In this document: one piece after another, positions 27,691 to 41,939 of the stretch
Numbering within the stretch: the stretch's first letter is position 1
Layout: the number at the start of each line of letters is the position of its first letter
Program-made: the position numbers and the translations under genes
NCBI RefSeq assembly: GCF_018139145.2
Contig: NC_059471.1
Span: 206,913,494-206,977,493, forward strand
Origin: Gymnogyps californianus
Taxonomy: Eukaryota > Chordata > Aves > Accipitriformes > Cathartidae
DNA: 64,000 nt
Direction: 5' to 3'
The notes under the pieces: model-generated
The model's input: the letters and a program-made list of their open reading frames with translations, nothing else
Told to the model about the DNA's origin: nothing
Databases searched by the model: none

Positions 27691-29020
27691 ACTGAGTCAA
27701 AAAAGAGCCCTGGATTCTGGGAAATGCACCACAACAGAAAACAAACTCCATAAGGCCGTTGTTTATCTTATAAAACTATGTAACAAGCAGATACCTACAT
27801 ATGAACGTGTATTTTCTATCTTCTCAGATAAAGTAATTAGTGTTTAATGTATACACATTTATACGTATGAAAAGTTTAATGTGTGTATATATATACACAA
27901 ACGTTAATGAACAGCATGATAGTCATAACCAGCTGGACAAATATGGCAGGTATCACTTGGCATTAGACTTTGCTCCTAGTGCTTTTTGACTCACCATTGG
28001 ATCAATTCCTTGTCCAGAAACATCGTGTCTCATATGGGTAAGCAGGGGAATGGCGTGATGGAACAGCATCAACATCAAGCAGCAGAGGTTTCACCAGCAC
28101 AGCAGAAGAGCCTCGGGCATGGAACTTTTTAGAACGTGAAATTAACAGCCAAGGTCTCATTCATTGATTTTTGGCCTTTAGAAAGGACAGCAGAGCCACT
28201 GATTCCTGTGGGGTATCTGCTCTGAGAAGGGCTAAACTTAACAAGGTTGCTTCCATTGACTGTACCAGTCTTCACGTTGGGAAGCAGAATGGCTATTCTG
28301 AGTCAGACCAGCCTCTACCTAAAGTAGAAGCTTGTCTCCAATACTGTGATTTTAACCTTGAGATAAGTTCAAAAGAGCTACAGAGGACAACAGCAGGATT
28401 AACATAGCCCACAGCATGCTTTCTACCAATCTGTCATACTTGGAGGTGGAGTGCTCCCCTAATGAAGCAGATCACCTAACATATTGGATCCTCTCTCAGA
28501 CTTTGGGCTATTTTTTAAAATCATACCTAAGAATATTGTTTTTCACAAACCCATATATTTTGACTGGTAAGGTATGTTTTTATGTGCAGTTGCAGTTGAC
28601 CATGCTCCCCCCATCCACACAACAAGCAAAAGCCAATTTGAGATCTGGAAGCTGTGTGAATACAGTTCATTTGCTGAAGAGTGTGACCTAATTAGCCATG
28701 CTAAAGGGGAATTGTACTAACTGAGGAATGGTGTTTATTATGACAGTCCAGAATACAGATGACCCACTCCTCCCCTGCACCTGTCCCCACAACCACAGGG
28801 ATGTCTGTTACGTGACTTTTGATCTCTGAAACACCCTGTATGTCTTTACTTCTTTTACATCACTTTAATGTTCCACCTTTTCTTTTCAATTAATGTCTTG
28901 CTAGTTTTGAGGGTGCTTCTGCGGACTGATTGTTTTCCCCTTCTTATAAAACAGGCAGAGCAGAAGTTTTTACTTTGCTGCCTGTAACCTGTACTTTTCT
29001 CTGTGTGTGTGTTTGCATGT

Positions 29021-29080
29021 GCAGTTTGGAGGTCATGGAAAATATAAATGTGAAAAAAGTCTATTCTGATGTACTTTCTC
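29021..29080 (+). repeat. 60-bp segment duplicated from or with 27631 (copy B)
   Basis: About 48 of 60 bases match the segment at 27631-27690 in the same orientation. Both copies begin with an AG and then TTTGGAGGTCA, preceded by T-rich or TG-rich DNA, so each looks like the 3' end of an intron followed by an exon. In the same frame copy B reads LEVMENINVKKVYSDVLSL and remains open to 29145. Family unknown: a transposon fragment or duplicated exon are both possible. Confidence 0.5.
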
Positions 29081-29914
29081 TTATTCATCGTGTTCCTTCG
29101 GTAGCCAATATCCCACTCTTTATACACAAGTTATTTCGGAAATAATACTTTCCCAGAATTCTGACACAGAATTATGACACTTTTATGTGTTAGGGATAAC
29201 AATAATCACCTAACAGAGGATTTATCTTTTTAAGTGCACTGAACTAAAGTAAGGCTGGATCGCTTTTTCCGTTTCCATTGTTCTTTTCTCAAGTTTCAAA
29301 TAGACTTAAACAAAACAGACAAACACACAAAAAATTCCTTTACTCACAAAAAAGCTTTCAAATTTCTTGAGGAAAGCAGAAAATAATTTATAGAAAGTCC
29401 TTGATGCCTACAAAAACATAGAGGCCTTTGGGACTTCAGATGACTGAAATTCTGATAACTGAAATGGAAAGACAGAGGTCAGACCTTGAGATCTGCAGAA
29501 GCTTGGATGGAATTCGGTTGCTAGGAAGTCATAAATTTTTAAATTTACTATATAAAAATATTTTGAAAGGATTTAAAAAGATTTCATATAAAATATTTTC
29601 TTAATTTACAGAAATAAGTTATTTTTATTATATGCCCTGCTTTTATTGATTTGAAATGATAACGTCAGCTGCTTTCTATCTTGCAAATGTAAAGTTATGC
29701 AATTTAACCTCTATGCTACTATGTTACTAACACACCAGAGAGTATGCCTGCAAATGCTTATTCATCCATGTTTGTACATGTGGGTGATCCCATGAAAATC
29801 AATGGGAAAGGTCCTGAATATGTAAAGTTTTTCACCTGTTTGAACTTTCTTCAGAAATCTATTTGCTTTACCACTTTTTTGTACTAGAGGCTAAGGAGAG
29901 CACCCTGCTATCAG

Positions 29915-29985
29915 CAAATTCACTGTAAATCCAAAATAAATCTCCTAAATTCACTGGAATCATCTGGGATTTACACCGGTGTGTA
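29915..29985. repeat. Possible ancient amniote repeat fragment
   Basis: CACTGGAATCATCTGGGATT followed by TACACCGGTGT resembles the frequent amniote repeat text of the form 'atggaatta-caccagtgta'. Only a short piece is recognisable, so the family is not assigned. Confidence 0.3.
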
Positions 29986-32900
29986 CAGGGAATGGCAACA
30001 CTTCACTAATGACCGTGGCAGGAGGAGCCCACATGCAGCGCTGCAAAGAGCACAGGCAAAAGACAGGAGCAAACCCGGGCAGTCAGCCGGGAGGCAGGTC
30101 CCTTGGATCTGGTCTGTGCCTCCAGCACAACCCCGGGGGCCGCTCATGATGAGAAAAGGCAGCAGACTGTGCACACAGCATCTTCCGCTTAAGGAAAATA
30201 TCGCAACAGCAAAATCCCCTGCTAAACTGCATGAAAATAAAACCATGAATAGACTTGAAATATTTGATGCAAGGTCGGTTTCACATTCTTTCTACAGTCT
30301 GGCTGCAAAATGACATCTGCAATCAGCTCAGACTTTATAGCTGTACATTTGTCACCATGCCCAGAATACTCCCCTAAGGCTGTGTAGTTTGTGTGATACA
30401 AACAAGACCCCCAAGGTATGGCAGGTGGCTATCTGTCCAGAGCACCTTCCCAGTGATTCAGATTCCATTCTACAATTGAGGAGGGGAAAAACAGGATCAC
30501 ATCCTAAAAACTTCTGCCCTGAGAAAGAGTCCAGCAGACAGAAACAGAGAGAAAAATTTGCCGTGATCTAATATTCCTATTATGTTATGATTATCTGCAG
30601 AGCTCTGGCTCTGCAGTCTTTCTCTCTTTCTCTTGCTCTAATCTATGTGGGCATTTCTATTATGCCTGTCAGCACAGTGCCTGAATGCCTTCCAAGCAAG
30701 AAGAAATACTACCTCTTTCCCCCCCCATCAGCAAAATATGGACTTTATCTCAGCTAGCATGGAGTCTTCTAAAAATGTCAGTGTGCCAAGAAGGAGAGTA
30801 TGGAGATTTATCATAGATATAACACCTCGTTCTCCAGTCTGTTTTCTGTTCTGTTTATGCATTGCATTGGGTGTCTCTGTGACAATGAGAACAAGCTGAT
30901 GACTATGGTACTTATAGGGTATTTATATAAGCAATAGTTCTTTACGTACAGCGACAAGGTTAAGTGTGATGTAGCAACTCAAGAAGTGCTTTCAATAAAC
31001 TGGGTAACTCCTCCCAGAAAAGCATTGTCTGCTTTATTTATATTGCAAAGCTCACTGAAATGTAAGATACTTAGCGATACTACTTGCAGTACTAGGTCTG
31101 TCTTCTATATGGTTTTGTCGTACACAGTCTCTGTAGAAAGAGACCCACAATAAGCCACAAAGTAATCACAAGTCACTGTGTAACAGATGCTTTAGTTGTG
31201 GTTTATATGATGTAAAGCTCATAAAAAGATGCTCACAGTAAGTTATGTTGTCTTGACAGGGCTTTAATTAAAGTTTCAACTCAGTCAGCCCCTGTTCTGC
31301 TGCTGACCAAGGAAGCAGAGTAGAGCCCTCTCACCTCCATTCACATTTCAAAATGAATGAACCTACCGACAATACTTTCTTTGCACCTTCACTGACTAGA
31401 GAGAGACAGAGAGGTAACGTGTAAAGGTCCTTATAATTTTAAGAACATTTATTTTACCTTCTACTTCATATTAGTAATTCAAACTGTCATACAGTATACT
31501 TTAAGAATGAGGCAGGAAGGAGCTTGTTCACATCTTCGTGTGTTTTGTTTTTTTTTTTCTCAGAACAGTCCTTTGAAACCTTATTTGCATTGAAAATACT
31601 TATTGAAAAGCTGAGTCTCATGTCAGGGTTCCTATTCTACTCAGAGGATGTAATTTTGCTTTGTAAATTGGTCTCTCATCTTGAATGAGCAAATAAGCAT
31701 CCCGGTGGATGCCAATTAGATGAACTTTTGTATCTCAAGTAGAACTGCTGAGAGCAATTTTGATGGACTGATTTTGCATTTGAATATGCTTTCAACTGGA
31801 TCTAAAACACATTGTAAAATCAGATTGATCTCTCCAGAGTTTCTCCAATGAAAAAGATTCCAGTAATGTTTAGACATTTTATTTGGACAGATTCAGAGCA
31901 AGACATTTTGATTTCTGTTTAGTCCCTAAGGCTTTTTTTTCTTTTAACTACCCAAATATCATATCTTAAAAAGTCAGTGTGAAAATATTTCAATTTTGCC
32001 AAAAGTAAACATTGACAATGGCTCCAGCTTTTTTGTTTGTGTGCGTTTGAGACTTATCTTCAAGGAAAAATCTGGAACACTGATTCCTATCAGAATCAAG
32101 TCAAACATTGAAATCCTGAAATTCTCTTTTGAAATGCAACTTCCATTCTCACTGCTTATCTGTAGAGGGAAATGCATTGGTTGCTTAAAATGTTTCCAGC
32201 TGCAATAGTCTAAATCAGGAATTTAAAAACATTTTTGATAGGCGCTGCCTTTGGTAATGGCAGCACTGGGTATAATCACTGACAGGAATAGCACTGATTA
32301 CTGGTATCAGTCAAAAGCACTTCCAGCTCAGACTGTCTGTCATTTAGAGCCAGCTTCCATACCCTTACTGTTTTATGTAGTGCCTCCAGAACTGCTGGGA
32401 TTGGTACCAGGGTTTGTGGTTACTGGAGTGTGTACTAACCTGGACTTTCACTGCTTCCTCACATCTGAGTCTGATGTTAAGGGAATTCTAAGTACGTTCA
32501 GGGAAACTATTTTTCAGGAGGAGGTGTTGATCATCATCCTTCCAAGAGCAGGCAGGATTAGTGTGCACTTTTAAAACCTGTTCCACTGCATCCTAAACCC
32601 CCCAAGCTCCAGTGAAAGCACGTACTTACTTCATCTTGCCTTTGGAAAAATGATATACCAGTCTTTCGCTGTAAAAATACTTTTCTCTCAGCTCCATGGA
32701 GCTACAGACTGGTGCTATTGATGTACTGCTGTAATTCTTGTTCATCTGGACTCACACACATAACACCAAATCTTTTTGGAAGCAACTGTCAGGGAAGATG
32801 AAAGGTGCCGTACTTCTTATAAAACCGCTTGTGAATTGTTAATTCTGCTTGGGTTTAAAAGATCAGATTCAGCAGTAGTGGGTGTTGCAGCATAAGGACA

Positions 32901-34867
32901 GGCACTGGCCAGTGCTCTGTGATAAGGGATCACACCATCTGGCTGAACAGAGGTTACCCAAGACATCACTCTTATGTAGTTCCTGAAGTTTACAATAAAA
33001 TCCTGTATCAGTGAGAGGCATTGCGTCCAGCATTGCGGGCTAAAAAGGAATCGCTAAAGGAACGACAGCTCAGTGAACATAGAAAGAATCTCCCGTTCTT
33101 AAAGTAGCAATAGTAGAAGTTACTGTACTTCATTGAAACAGAGGGAGAGTGAGCAAGACACGCCTCTCTCCCTTCCTTTATCAGCAGTCTATGCTACATC
33201 AAGGACATTTTTCTAAGGACTTCCCAGCACGGCTAACCTCATCCCAGTGCTAGACCTGATGGGAGCCCTGGTGAAGACATGTGGCTACTACTGTTGTTTT
33301 ATGTAACCCTGATCAGAATAAACATAACTGAATCAGTCATTTAAAATCAGCAACCAGAGGCTGAGCTGGAGGAGCCATTCTGCGGGAAGCCTTCTCCTGC
33401 GTCAGGCTGCACAAATCAGCCAAGGGACTGCTCTGTAACCCAGAGCCCCCGAGAGTGCCCATCCTCAGATGGCCGCTGTCTCCCCCACAGGCTCAGTTCC
33501 CAGCCCCAGCACCCCTTCTCTGCTGGAGTTTGCAAGAGATGGTGTGTAACACCAGCCCTGAGGCGTTGTGCTGCTTCCACTGCCTCTTACAGCACCTGTG
33601 TGCGCTCAGGAGAATTGGGGAGGAAGGAGAAATGTCTTCCCTAGCTTTTTGCCCTTTCTTTTGAAGGGAGCTATTTCTTCAGTCACCACCTTTACAATTC
33701 CCCCACGCTCCTGTGCCGTGAGCTGTTTCTTTGTAGCCAAAAGGAAGCTGAATTTATCAGATGATGTCTGTTCAGCCACTAAGTCTGTATCACGGTGAAT
33801 GTTTCTGTGGGCAGCCGATGTAATGACAGGGAACCTTTGAAGGGCCTGGAAGGGAGGAAGGAGGGAGAACTGTGTCATCTTGACGTCTCAAAAGCCTATC
33901 GGTTTCCAGGAATAAAGATCGCCCTTACCCCTTCCACACCCTCCCAGCCATCAGGTCCCACCTCTCCAGGCCCATCTCCCACAAACCCCTGGCGTGCACT
34001 GCTCTGTGAAGGAGAACCCCACATTCTTCACAGTCTTTACATAAAGATCTGATGCACACAAAGGCAAGCCTGTGTTTATAACGGCAGCTAGACAAACTCA
34101 TAAACAATACCTCTCGTAACAGCCCAAGTTCATATGAAATCCTCGTCTTCAGGGAGCTGGAGGATAAACATGAATCTGCGTTGTTCTTTGCAAATGCCAA
34201 AGAGCAGAGCCTTAAATAGAAAGCTCCACAGCAAATGATGGCTTTGTCTCTTTAAATGCCTGCCCCACAATTTTGGGGGATAAAGTTTGAGTCTTTATTA
34301 TAGGTTACTAGAAGCACAAGAAACACTTTGCTACAGCTAAGAAAAGCCTTCACATCATTACGATTTTAAAGCTTCATGTTGTTCATGCTGCTGGCTTAGC
34401 AGCCTCCTAACTGTGCTGTAATTTTTGTAGCTGCAGAAAATGGTATGTTGCAGCTCAGAACTGTTTGGGAGAAAGTATCTACTGCATACAGATGGAGGGG
34501 TTGGGATTTTTTACCCCCAGGAGGGCTCTCTGAAATGGAATATATCAAAAGCAACCCATAAACTTTTCATATTCTCATATAAAGATGCTTGCATGTATCC
34601 ACACATGCACATTTTGACACACCACTTCGTTCTGACTTATGTCCAGTGACAGCACTTCATCTTGTGGGCCAAGTTTGCTTTAGCCATTTCTTTTCCAGAC
34701 AGAGCCAGCCTAACATCTTCACCTCACTTCTATTCAGCTAGCCTGCTGAGAGGTCAAAGTTCGAAGTATAGTTTCCAGAGACTCTCTGTATAATCAGTAC
34801 CAAGGTATAGTCACCTTCAGCAAAATTATCCAGGTCATCTTGCCCCTAGGAAATCTGGAAAATGGCC

Positions 34868-34889
34868 AAAAAAAAAAAAAAAAAAAAAA
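34868..34889 (+). repeat. A22 homopolymer
   Basis: Uninterrupted run of 22 adenines. It could be the tail of an old retroposed sequence, but the DNA just upstream shows no identifiable element, so it may be a simple expansion. Confidence 0.9.
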
Positions 34890-37800
34890 TCCTTTCCAGA
34901 AGGTTCAAAAGCCTTTGGATTGCTTGTCACAAGGCGTGGGAGAAAACACTATCCTAATGCTCTGCTTGAGCTTCTTTCTGTTGGTGGTCAGCTGGTGCTG
35001 CTGACCTGGACCCCTCCTCAGACAACACAAAGGGTTACCTGGCAAATGTTTGTACAGTGCTTTGCAAACATGAAATGGAGATTTGATGCAGTCCTGCTGA
35101 AGGCTGCAGGCTTGTCTAGGAGAAATTGAAGGCAAGATCTGCCCTTGTTACATTGCATGTTTTTCCTCTCATCAAACAAAATTGCCAAAGTGCAGAGTGT
35201 TTCATTGGAAATCACTTTCCTCAGAGGAAGAAAGCGAAGCTAATGAACCTGGGAAAGGAAAACTCAGTGTTAGCAATACAGAATCTCTCCTATTCATGAG
35301 GAACCCTCTGTTTCAGCCTGCCAGATTGAACAGTCATTATTAATCTCATTTCACAGCACTGATTACATTAACATTATTCTTTTGTATTGTACAATGCTAT
35401 GTAACACTGAAACCTTGAGGAGACAGAAGCTAAACAGTGAGGCTAAGAAGAAGAATCCATTATTCCACAAGCTAAAAAAATCTGACCTGTGGCTGCTGCA
35501 ACTTGAGCAGGAAAGATCCACTTCCTAATAAACTATTCAGAGAGAGGGAGAAAGAGAGAGAGAACAGGCTGAACCTTTTACAAGATGCTAAGTGCAAATT
35601 TTTTCTTGGCTAACATTTTTTCAGTCATGACAGCGCTCAGTCAATTCCAGATGAAAGCAGCTGCTTCCCTAGAATGGGCTGCAGCTTTCCTGACTTCTGT
35701 CTCTTGGCCTCATGTCTGTCAGAATTCGATATACAAACTTTCACTAAAAAGCATATGTAAGCCTTTTTTTTTGCTTATGAATATATTCTTGCAATAATCT
35801 TTAAACCTACCACATGTTCCATTGCCTCAGAAATGTGTTCTCTGTAATACCTTTTTCCAATATTCTCTTTATAACTATTCAATGTGCGGCTTTTTTACTT
35901 ATTTTTATTGTACATGTAAATTCCATGATATGTTGCTGTTTTCTGTCATTAGGTGGATGTTATTTGATTTTAGCATTCAATTACCATTAAGAAAATGGAA
36001 ACACTGAGGCACATTCAGACTTTTGGCACTTTTGCTTATTTTCACAAATCCTATACGCTGTTCTTGTTGCAGAACCCATTTACAAAGCAAGTAACATTTC
36101 AGGGCCCAATTCTATCAAGTGCTGAGTACTTCCAGCAAAGCGCTCGAGTCCCTTTACAAAGGGACCTAGGTAGCAAGGTCTTTTTTGGTATTAGATTCTC
36201 CTTCAAGGAGGTGTCTGCGTTCCCACTTATGTTTAGAAAAGTCAATCTCTCGGCAGCAAAACCTTCTCTACAGGATTTCCTATTGACCGCACTGAGCTCC
36301 TTCTGCAGCATGCAGGCTCTTGCTACCTCAGTCTGACTTGCTGAACTCTTCCCTCTCACTTTGTAGGCAATTTCACCACTGTACTCAGGGAAGTGAATTT
36401 TGCTTCAAGATCTGCTAAATCCCTTTGCTCCATGTAAACTGCAGGGCAGAAGCATTTCCCAGCACCCAGGCCTGGATGTCTGAGCTACCTGACTACGCTG
36501 CAATGAGAGCCACCACCTTATTTTGGGTGCTTAAAAACTGAGAAATCTAAAAGCAAAGGCAATCTTTGAATATGCTGTACTTTAAAATCAGTGAGTCTGT
36601 TTGCATTTTGCTTTCTGCCTCCTACTCCTTCACAATCCATCTGTTGGATTTGTACCAGCAGTCAGAACCACATGACTTGCACTACAGGATGAAATGACTT
36701 TAAATGGCAACGTGGCACTAGTACAGCATTAACATCTCAGCAGCAGACACTGTGAGATTAATGTCACAATTAGCAAGTGGATGTTTGATATCTTAACCTC
36801 AAGGATTCATTGGACTTGTAAATCTGTAGGGGCTCAGTTGGGTGTTCAGTTGTTACAGATCACAGAGATAATGTAAACAGGCATTTACTGGGGCCTGGCG
36901 GAACCAGAAGGTTTCTGTTTGCACAAACAGTCTTTTTAAAAGGTAGAAATCTTGTTATAATATAAACACCAAGGTATATGCAGATAAACATTGTTTTATG
37001 GAAGAAAAATTAATAAACCTAAATTCAGTAAACAGAAATTAAAAGCAACTCCATATTAAACATTGAAAGGGGAAAGCAGCAGCTCCTTCATACTTGTGAG
37101 CTCAGAGATGATAAGTTTAAGCAAATACTGTGGGCAGAATTCCTCACTGTTCCTGTCAACCTGAAGAAAAATATAAATGAGAACGGCAAAATACTGAGCA
37201 CTATCACCTGTGCAGACCCTGAGCAGGGAGGACTAAGGCATAACAAGCAGCCCTGATTTTGAGAGAGCTTTCTGGCTGCCACCTGGAAGTTAGTGCCCAC
37301 AGGCCCCACGGTGTACCTAAACCAAACAAAAACCACTTAGACCTTGCAGGCTCTAGCCCTTAATGATGGGGGTACTACTGCTCTCTGCTGGTGCAAAGTC
37401 AGACTTAGTAAAACATTGCTGCACGCAAACCAACTCGGAGAAAATGAATGCTGCTGCCTAGAGCTCTGCAGAGAATGGGCATTCCCCATCAGGGAAGATT
37501 TTGAGATTTTCAACATTTGTCTTTGTTTCTGTTTTTAACAGACGCTGGTAGTTCTTCACACATGAAAAGGGAAATAATTGGCATCGATCAAAATATTTTA
37601 TTTCAACAAAACAAACTTTTGTCTGAGCTTTGAAACTTTTCAGTTATAATATGCAAAATTAAAAAAATAAAAACGGTTTTGAAAGGGAGAAAATGGGTGT
37701 TATTTAGTCTGAAAATGTACCTGTCCTTCATTTAATTCCTTTCCTTTGAGCCTGGCCACTTTCACCTTGTTTGTCTGGTTCCTGTTCTCTGAAGCCCCAA

Positions 37801-39624
37801 AATTGTTATACAAGTATTTTCTCTGCCTCATGTGGCTTTTCAGAGGGAGATTTCTTTAGAATTTCAGATTACTTACAGTATGAAAAACAGTGGCTGTAAA
37901 CGAGCTCTAAAGTAAATGATAGTTCGTTTATTCCAAAGAAGTAGTGTAATGTATTTTACTAAGATCTAGCTGTCATTTTACTTTCATGTAAGTTCTACTT
38001 ACAGTTTCTATTTAACTAATGGCTTCTTTTTTTCAATGGAAGAAACCCTGTTTTTTCTAACTGTTCTCTACTCTAAGCACTGAATTGAAGCACATTCGAT
38101 TAAACAACAAGACACATTATTCAACAGGGTCATTATTGATCCCATGTAAAATAAAAACAAGGAAAGAGAGAAGAAAATAAACTTAGACATTGACACACAC
38201 ATATACATAAAAATTCAGTGGAAATTCTTGAAGACCCAACATATAAACTGCTAATTGCTGTTCTATTACTAATACAATATATAGTGAACATCAATTTTAA
38301 GCAGAACTCCTAAACAAGGTTTGTATTGGCTTTCCAATAATAGCACAATACGGGAGAAAAAAGTTACCGGATCAAACTAAGCACAAGGAAAAAATATCCC
38401 CTATAGTACATCACGTTATTGATGTTAAGCAGAACAACCCACTAACTTTTAATTCATGGTGAGCTCTGATCAAAACTGAGTGGCATGACATGATCCACCT
38501 ATAACTACAGTGGGTGTAGCTCACAAACCAACTAACCTCCTGTTTTACAGGGAAAACATACACTTAAGAGAGACATTAAGGTTTCCTTTTTACAAATCTC
38601 TATTCGTAATAGGAATAAACATGATGTCCCCTTAAGCTGCAGCTCTTTAGCACAGCTTCAGTCAACGCACACAAATTGTAAAAATATCCTCAGCTCTACT
38701 ATATTCTTTCCCCTCATAAACCAAATAGAGTTATCCGTCCATCTCACTCCTCTCTACACATCCTGCTATCACAAAAGCAGCCACTGAACAGTGGTGCTAG
38801 GTAGCAAATTGTAGTTTTGTATCTTTTGAGTAAGATCCCATATGAATGCATCTCCTGGCTGTGTAATTTCATTTTACAGCTTCTTGCTCCTGTGTGGACA
38901 GGATTTGCATCCATGGGTAAACACAGTTAGCGGTTTTGATCAATGCGTGTTCAGCATGTAAGTGCCCTTGGATCTTAGGTCTCAGATGATCCTTCTATGT
39001 GCTCCTTCAGAATTTATGATTTGTTTTTAATGGACTGTACCAAGGATAAGAAGCTTTCGCAATGCTCATCATCAGAGTCTCACTGACACGTAATGTGTCT
39101 TATAGATACACATTATAAGGAGGGTATATTATCTTTTCTGAGTGTCTTGCAACCTTCATTGACACTAATAAGATTTACATGTCCCAGTGGGTGAAAGAAT
39201 GGACTGCAGAGTCTTTAATTCAATTTATTAGAATGAGTGGCTGACTCAGAGTTGAGAAGGAGCATGACCTTTCCACATCAGTCGTTTGCTCCTAGGGCCA
39301 ATGTAGAAAAACTCCTTGTAATCCCCAGGGAAAAAAATATTCTTTGGGTGGTTCTTGAGTGGCTTTTCTGGCCATTTTGGGCCTAGTACAGCGGCTCTAC
39401 AGTACAGCAGTTTCACGTGCTTAAACGGTTCTTTTCACGTTCTCAGCGACTGATGTTTTTGCTAAATCAGGGCCCTGGGAAGTGTTTCAACTTCAAAGAT
39501 AAAGCAGTGCAAAAGTAAGTACATCACAGGATGACTTGTTTCCTTCTCTAGGACTTTGCTTATTGCCAGTTCTCAAGGGAAGAGTTGAGATTTTTTTTTC
39601 CCCTCTTATGATAAAAGGAGTCAA

Positions 39625-39812
39625 ACATTGGAGCAGGTTGCCCAGAGAAGTTGTGGATGCCCCATTCCTGCAAGTGTTCAAGGCCAGGTTGGACGGGGCT
39701 TTGAGCAACCTGATCTAGTGAAAGACGTCCCTGCCCATGGCAAAGGGGGTCAAATTAGCTGATCTTTAAAGGTGCCTTCCAACCCAAACCATTCTATGAT
39801 TCTATGATCCTT
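39625..39812 (+). mobile_element. CR1 LINE 3' end
   Basis: The sequence matches the well-known avian CR1 tail: GGAGCAGGTTGCCCAGAGAA, GTGTTCAAGGCCAGGTTGGA, CTTTGAGCAACCTGATCTAG and CCTTCCAACCCAAACCATTC. It ends in the octamer-type terminal repeat ATTCTATG twice, at about 39792-39807. Only the last roughly 190 bp is present, the usual 5'-truncated copy. It reads 5' to 3' on the plus strand. The 5' edge is approximate; it may reach about 39575. Confidence 0.93.
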
Positions 39813-40999
39813 AATGCCTCTGGATGCTTCCCAGGATTAGGCACAGGAAAACAGAATGAATGGGGATGCAGTAAAAGGAAGCAATTAGTTAAAAAAAGAG
39901 GAAGAAGACTGACAGAAACCTAGGAAAGGGAAATCTAGAATGCATGTAGAGACATCTAGTCGCTGAAGTGGTCCATGTCCCAGATAAGACCTCATGGATG
40001 TTTCACTTGTAGCTTTTGAATTTCAGAAAAGGTGAAAGTAGTCAAGGTCTAGTCTATTTCTTGAAATTGTAGGGATAATAATATTAGTAATCGATCAGAC
40101 ATAAAAAATAAAACCCTAGTGTCATTGCCTATATAGAAGCCCTTTTAGTAATGTTTAAGGTTGACGCACAGCGCTTCACGCCCTTTATGTAACAGAGGGA
40201 CACACCATCAGCACAAGTTCAACGCATGAACAAAATGATCTCACACAGCCAATTGAGCTGGATTTGCAGTGCTATAGAAAGCAAAGCCTCTCTGTGAGGT
40301 TTTGGATGCCAGTTTCAAGTTAAAGATGGGTTATTCCAACATTCATGGACTATCAAAGCCACGTGTACAATACTGTAACGATGGTACAAACTAAAACCAA
40401 CTTAATGGCAATGCACTGAAAGCTGGCAGCTTTTGAGCATTCCTTCCGTAGGTTAATGATGCCTGTTGAAGAGTTTGCAAAGTAAGCAAAACCAATAATG
40501 TTCTTTGTAACAAATCCATTCTTTTCTCTTTTGCTTCCTGGAAGAGTCCATACCCACAGTAAATGCTGAACAAACTTAGGAAATGGAATATACAGAATTG
40601 GAACCGTAGTTCTTGAAATGAGAAGCTCAAAGAGAGTTACAAAGAAGTGTGATGTCAAATGCAGCGAATCTTTTGTCATCTTATCCTATTGCAGTGCATG
40701 CATTCCTGGAGATCATCTGAAGTGCAAGGGCAGGGATGAGATTACCGGTTTGATACCACTACTACCCCAGAGTATCTGTACATGCCACATATGTTGTGCC
40801 TAAGCATCTTGTTATGGGCAAAGGAAGGACCACACCTTGTACCGGAAGCCAAAATTTTATTGTTAATCTAATTTAAAGATTTGACTGTATAACCAAAATA
40901 CAGGAAACAGTTGATGTTAGTTATTTTAAATGCAGTTTAAATTTTCCAGATTAAAAAAATATAACTTATCAACAATATTATAGTTAAAAGTTGCAATAA
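39813..40999. other. Intergenic DNA between CR1 and possible element
   Basis: No gene or clear repeat recognised. A 108-codon minus-strand open frame (40353-40679) has no known domain and is likely chance. Confidence 0.6.
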
Positions 41000-41830
41000 A
41001 AACCCCCTCCTAGTATCTAATGCTTTTTCTCTGGTGCTACATTTACCTCTCCACTGCTCCTCTAGCTGCCTTGTCTGAGGGAAGAGGTGTGACAGCAAGT
41101 TGTCCTCCTGAGATATTTGCTGGCAGGAGTATGATGTTCATGGTAGGTTTTTTTCTCCTCTTTGCTAGGAGGAGCGTGATGTTGATGTTGATGGCTGCTT
41201 CCTCCTTGCTCTAGGGGCCACTTGGGCCCATTTTTTTATGTTTATTAACATGCTCTACACTGATTTTTCTTCCTTGGCCCACAATTCTTATGTTGCACCT
41301 AACTTTACTATTTATGGTAGGGCTTATACACATAAGACAGTTTTGTTTTTTGTTATGCCTACAACCGGTTTTACCCAGCTCCTAGGTTAGCAGTGCCCTC
41401 ACTGGTGAGTTACCGATGGCCCTGGGGCCTTTGGTGTTATCCTATGCTCAAAGCTTAACAGCCACCACTATCGCAACATAACTTTACTTCTTTATGCTGC
41501 ATCATTAGTCTAGGGTCACAGATAGTTCATTCTACACAGCCCAATTACTTGTTATTCCTATTTATATTAAACACTTTTAACAACAGACTTTACACCAATT
41601 ATACAAAGCTAAGCAAAACTAAAACAGAAAAGGTGAGAGCCACCTGGACATTATACAATTGCTGACACAGATAAACAAGCTGAAACAAAGCTCCAAGCTA
41701 GTTGAGACCTGACAAGCTCTCAGGCTTGTGTTACCACAAAGCCTGTGGCTTATTACCAGCAACAGCAATACTGTATTTACCAATGCATGGGGCTACACAG
41801 GGCATTAACTAAGAAGGAGAAGAGATTCCA
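41000..41830 (-). mobile_element. Possible old transposon-derived stretch (uncertain)
   Basis: This stretch lacks coding potential and has the feel of retroviral LTR or internal-end DNA when read on the minus strand (GC-balanced blocks with poly-pyrimidine runs and an ATAAA-rich edge). I cannot name a family and found no terminal repeats or target-site duplication. Treat as unclassified. Confidence 0.2.
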
Positions 41831-41939
41831 AGGGATCTGGTAAGAGATCCCAAGGGATCCAGTCCTTTTTTTACTATCTAATGATTAATTTTACATCTCT
41901 GAAACGTACTGTACTTGCAGTGAAAGTTAGGATGACAGC

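Larger units (their letters stand above)
29081..39624. other. Intergenic DNA, no gene recognised
   Basis: About 10.5 kb, AT-rich. Minor items are a probable ancient repeat near 29915-29985, an AG-rich run near 35540-35563 and an A22 run at 34868-34889. Open frames are short or unconvincing. GC-richer patches near 30000-30150 and 33380-33620 show no recognisable coding sequence. Confidence 0.6.
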
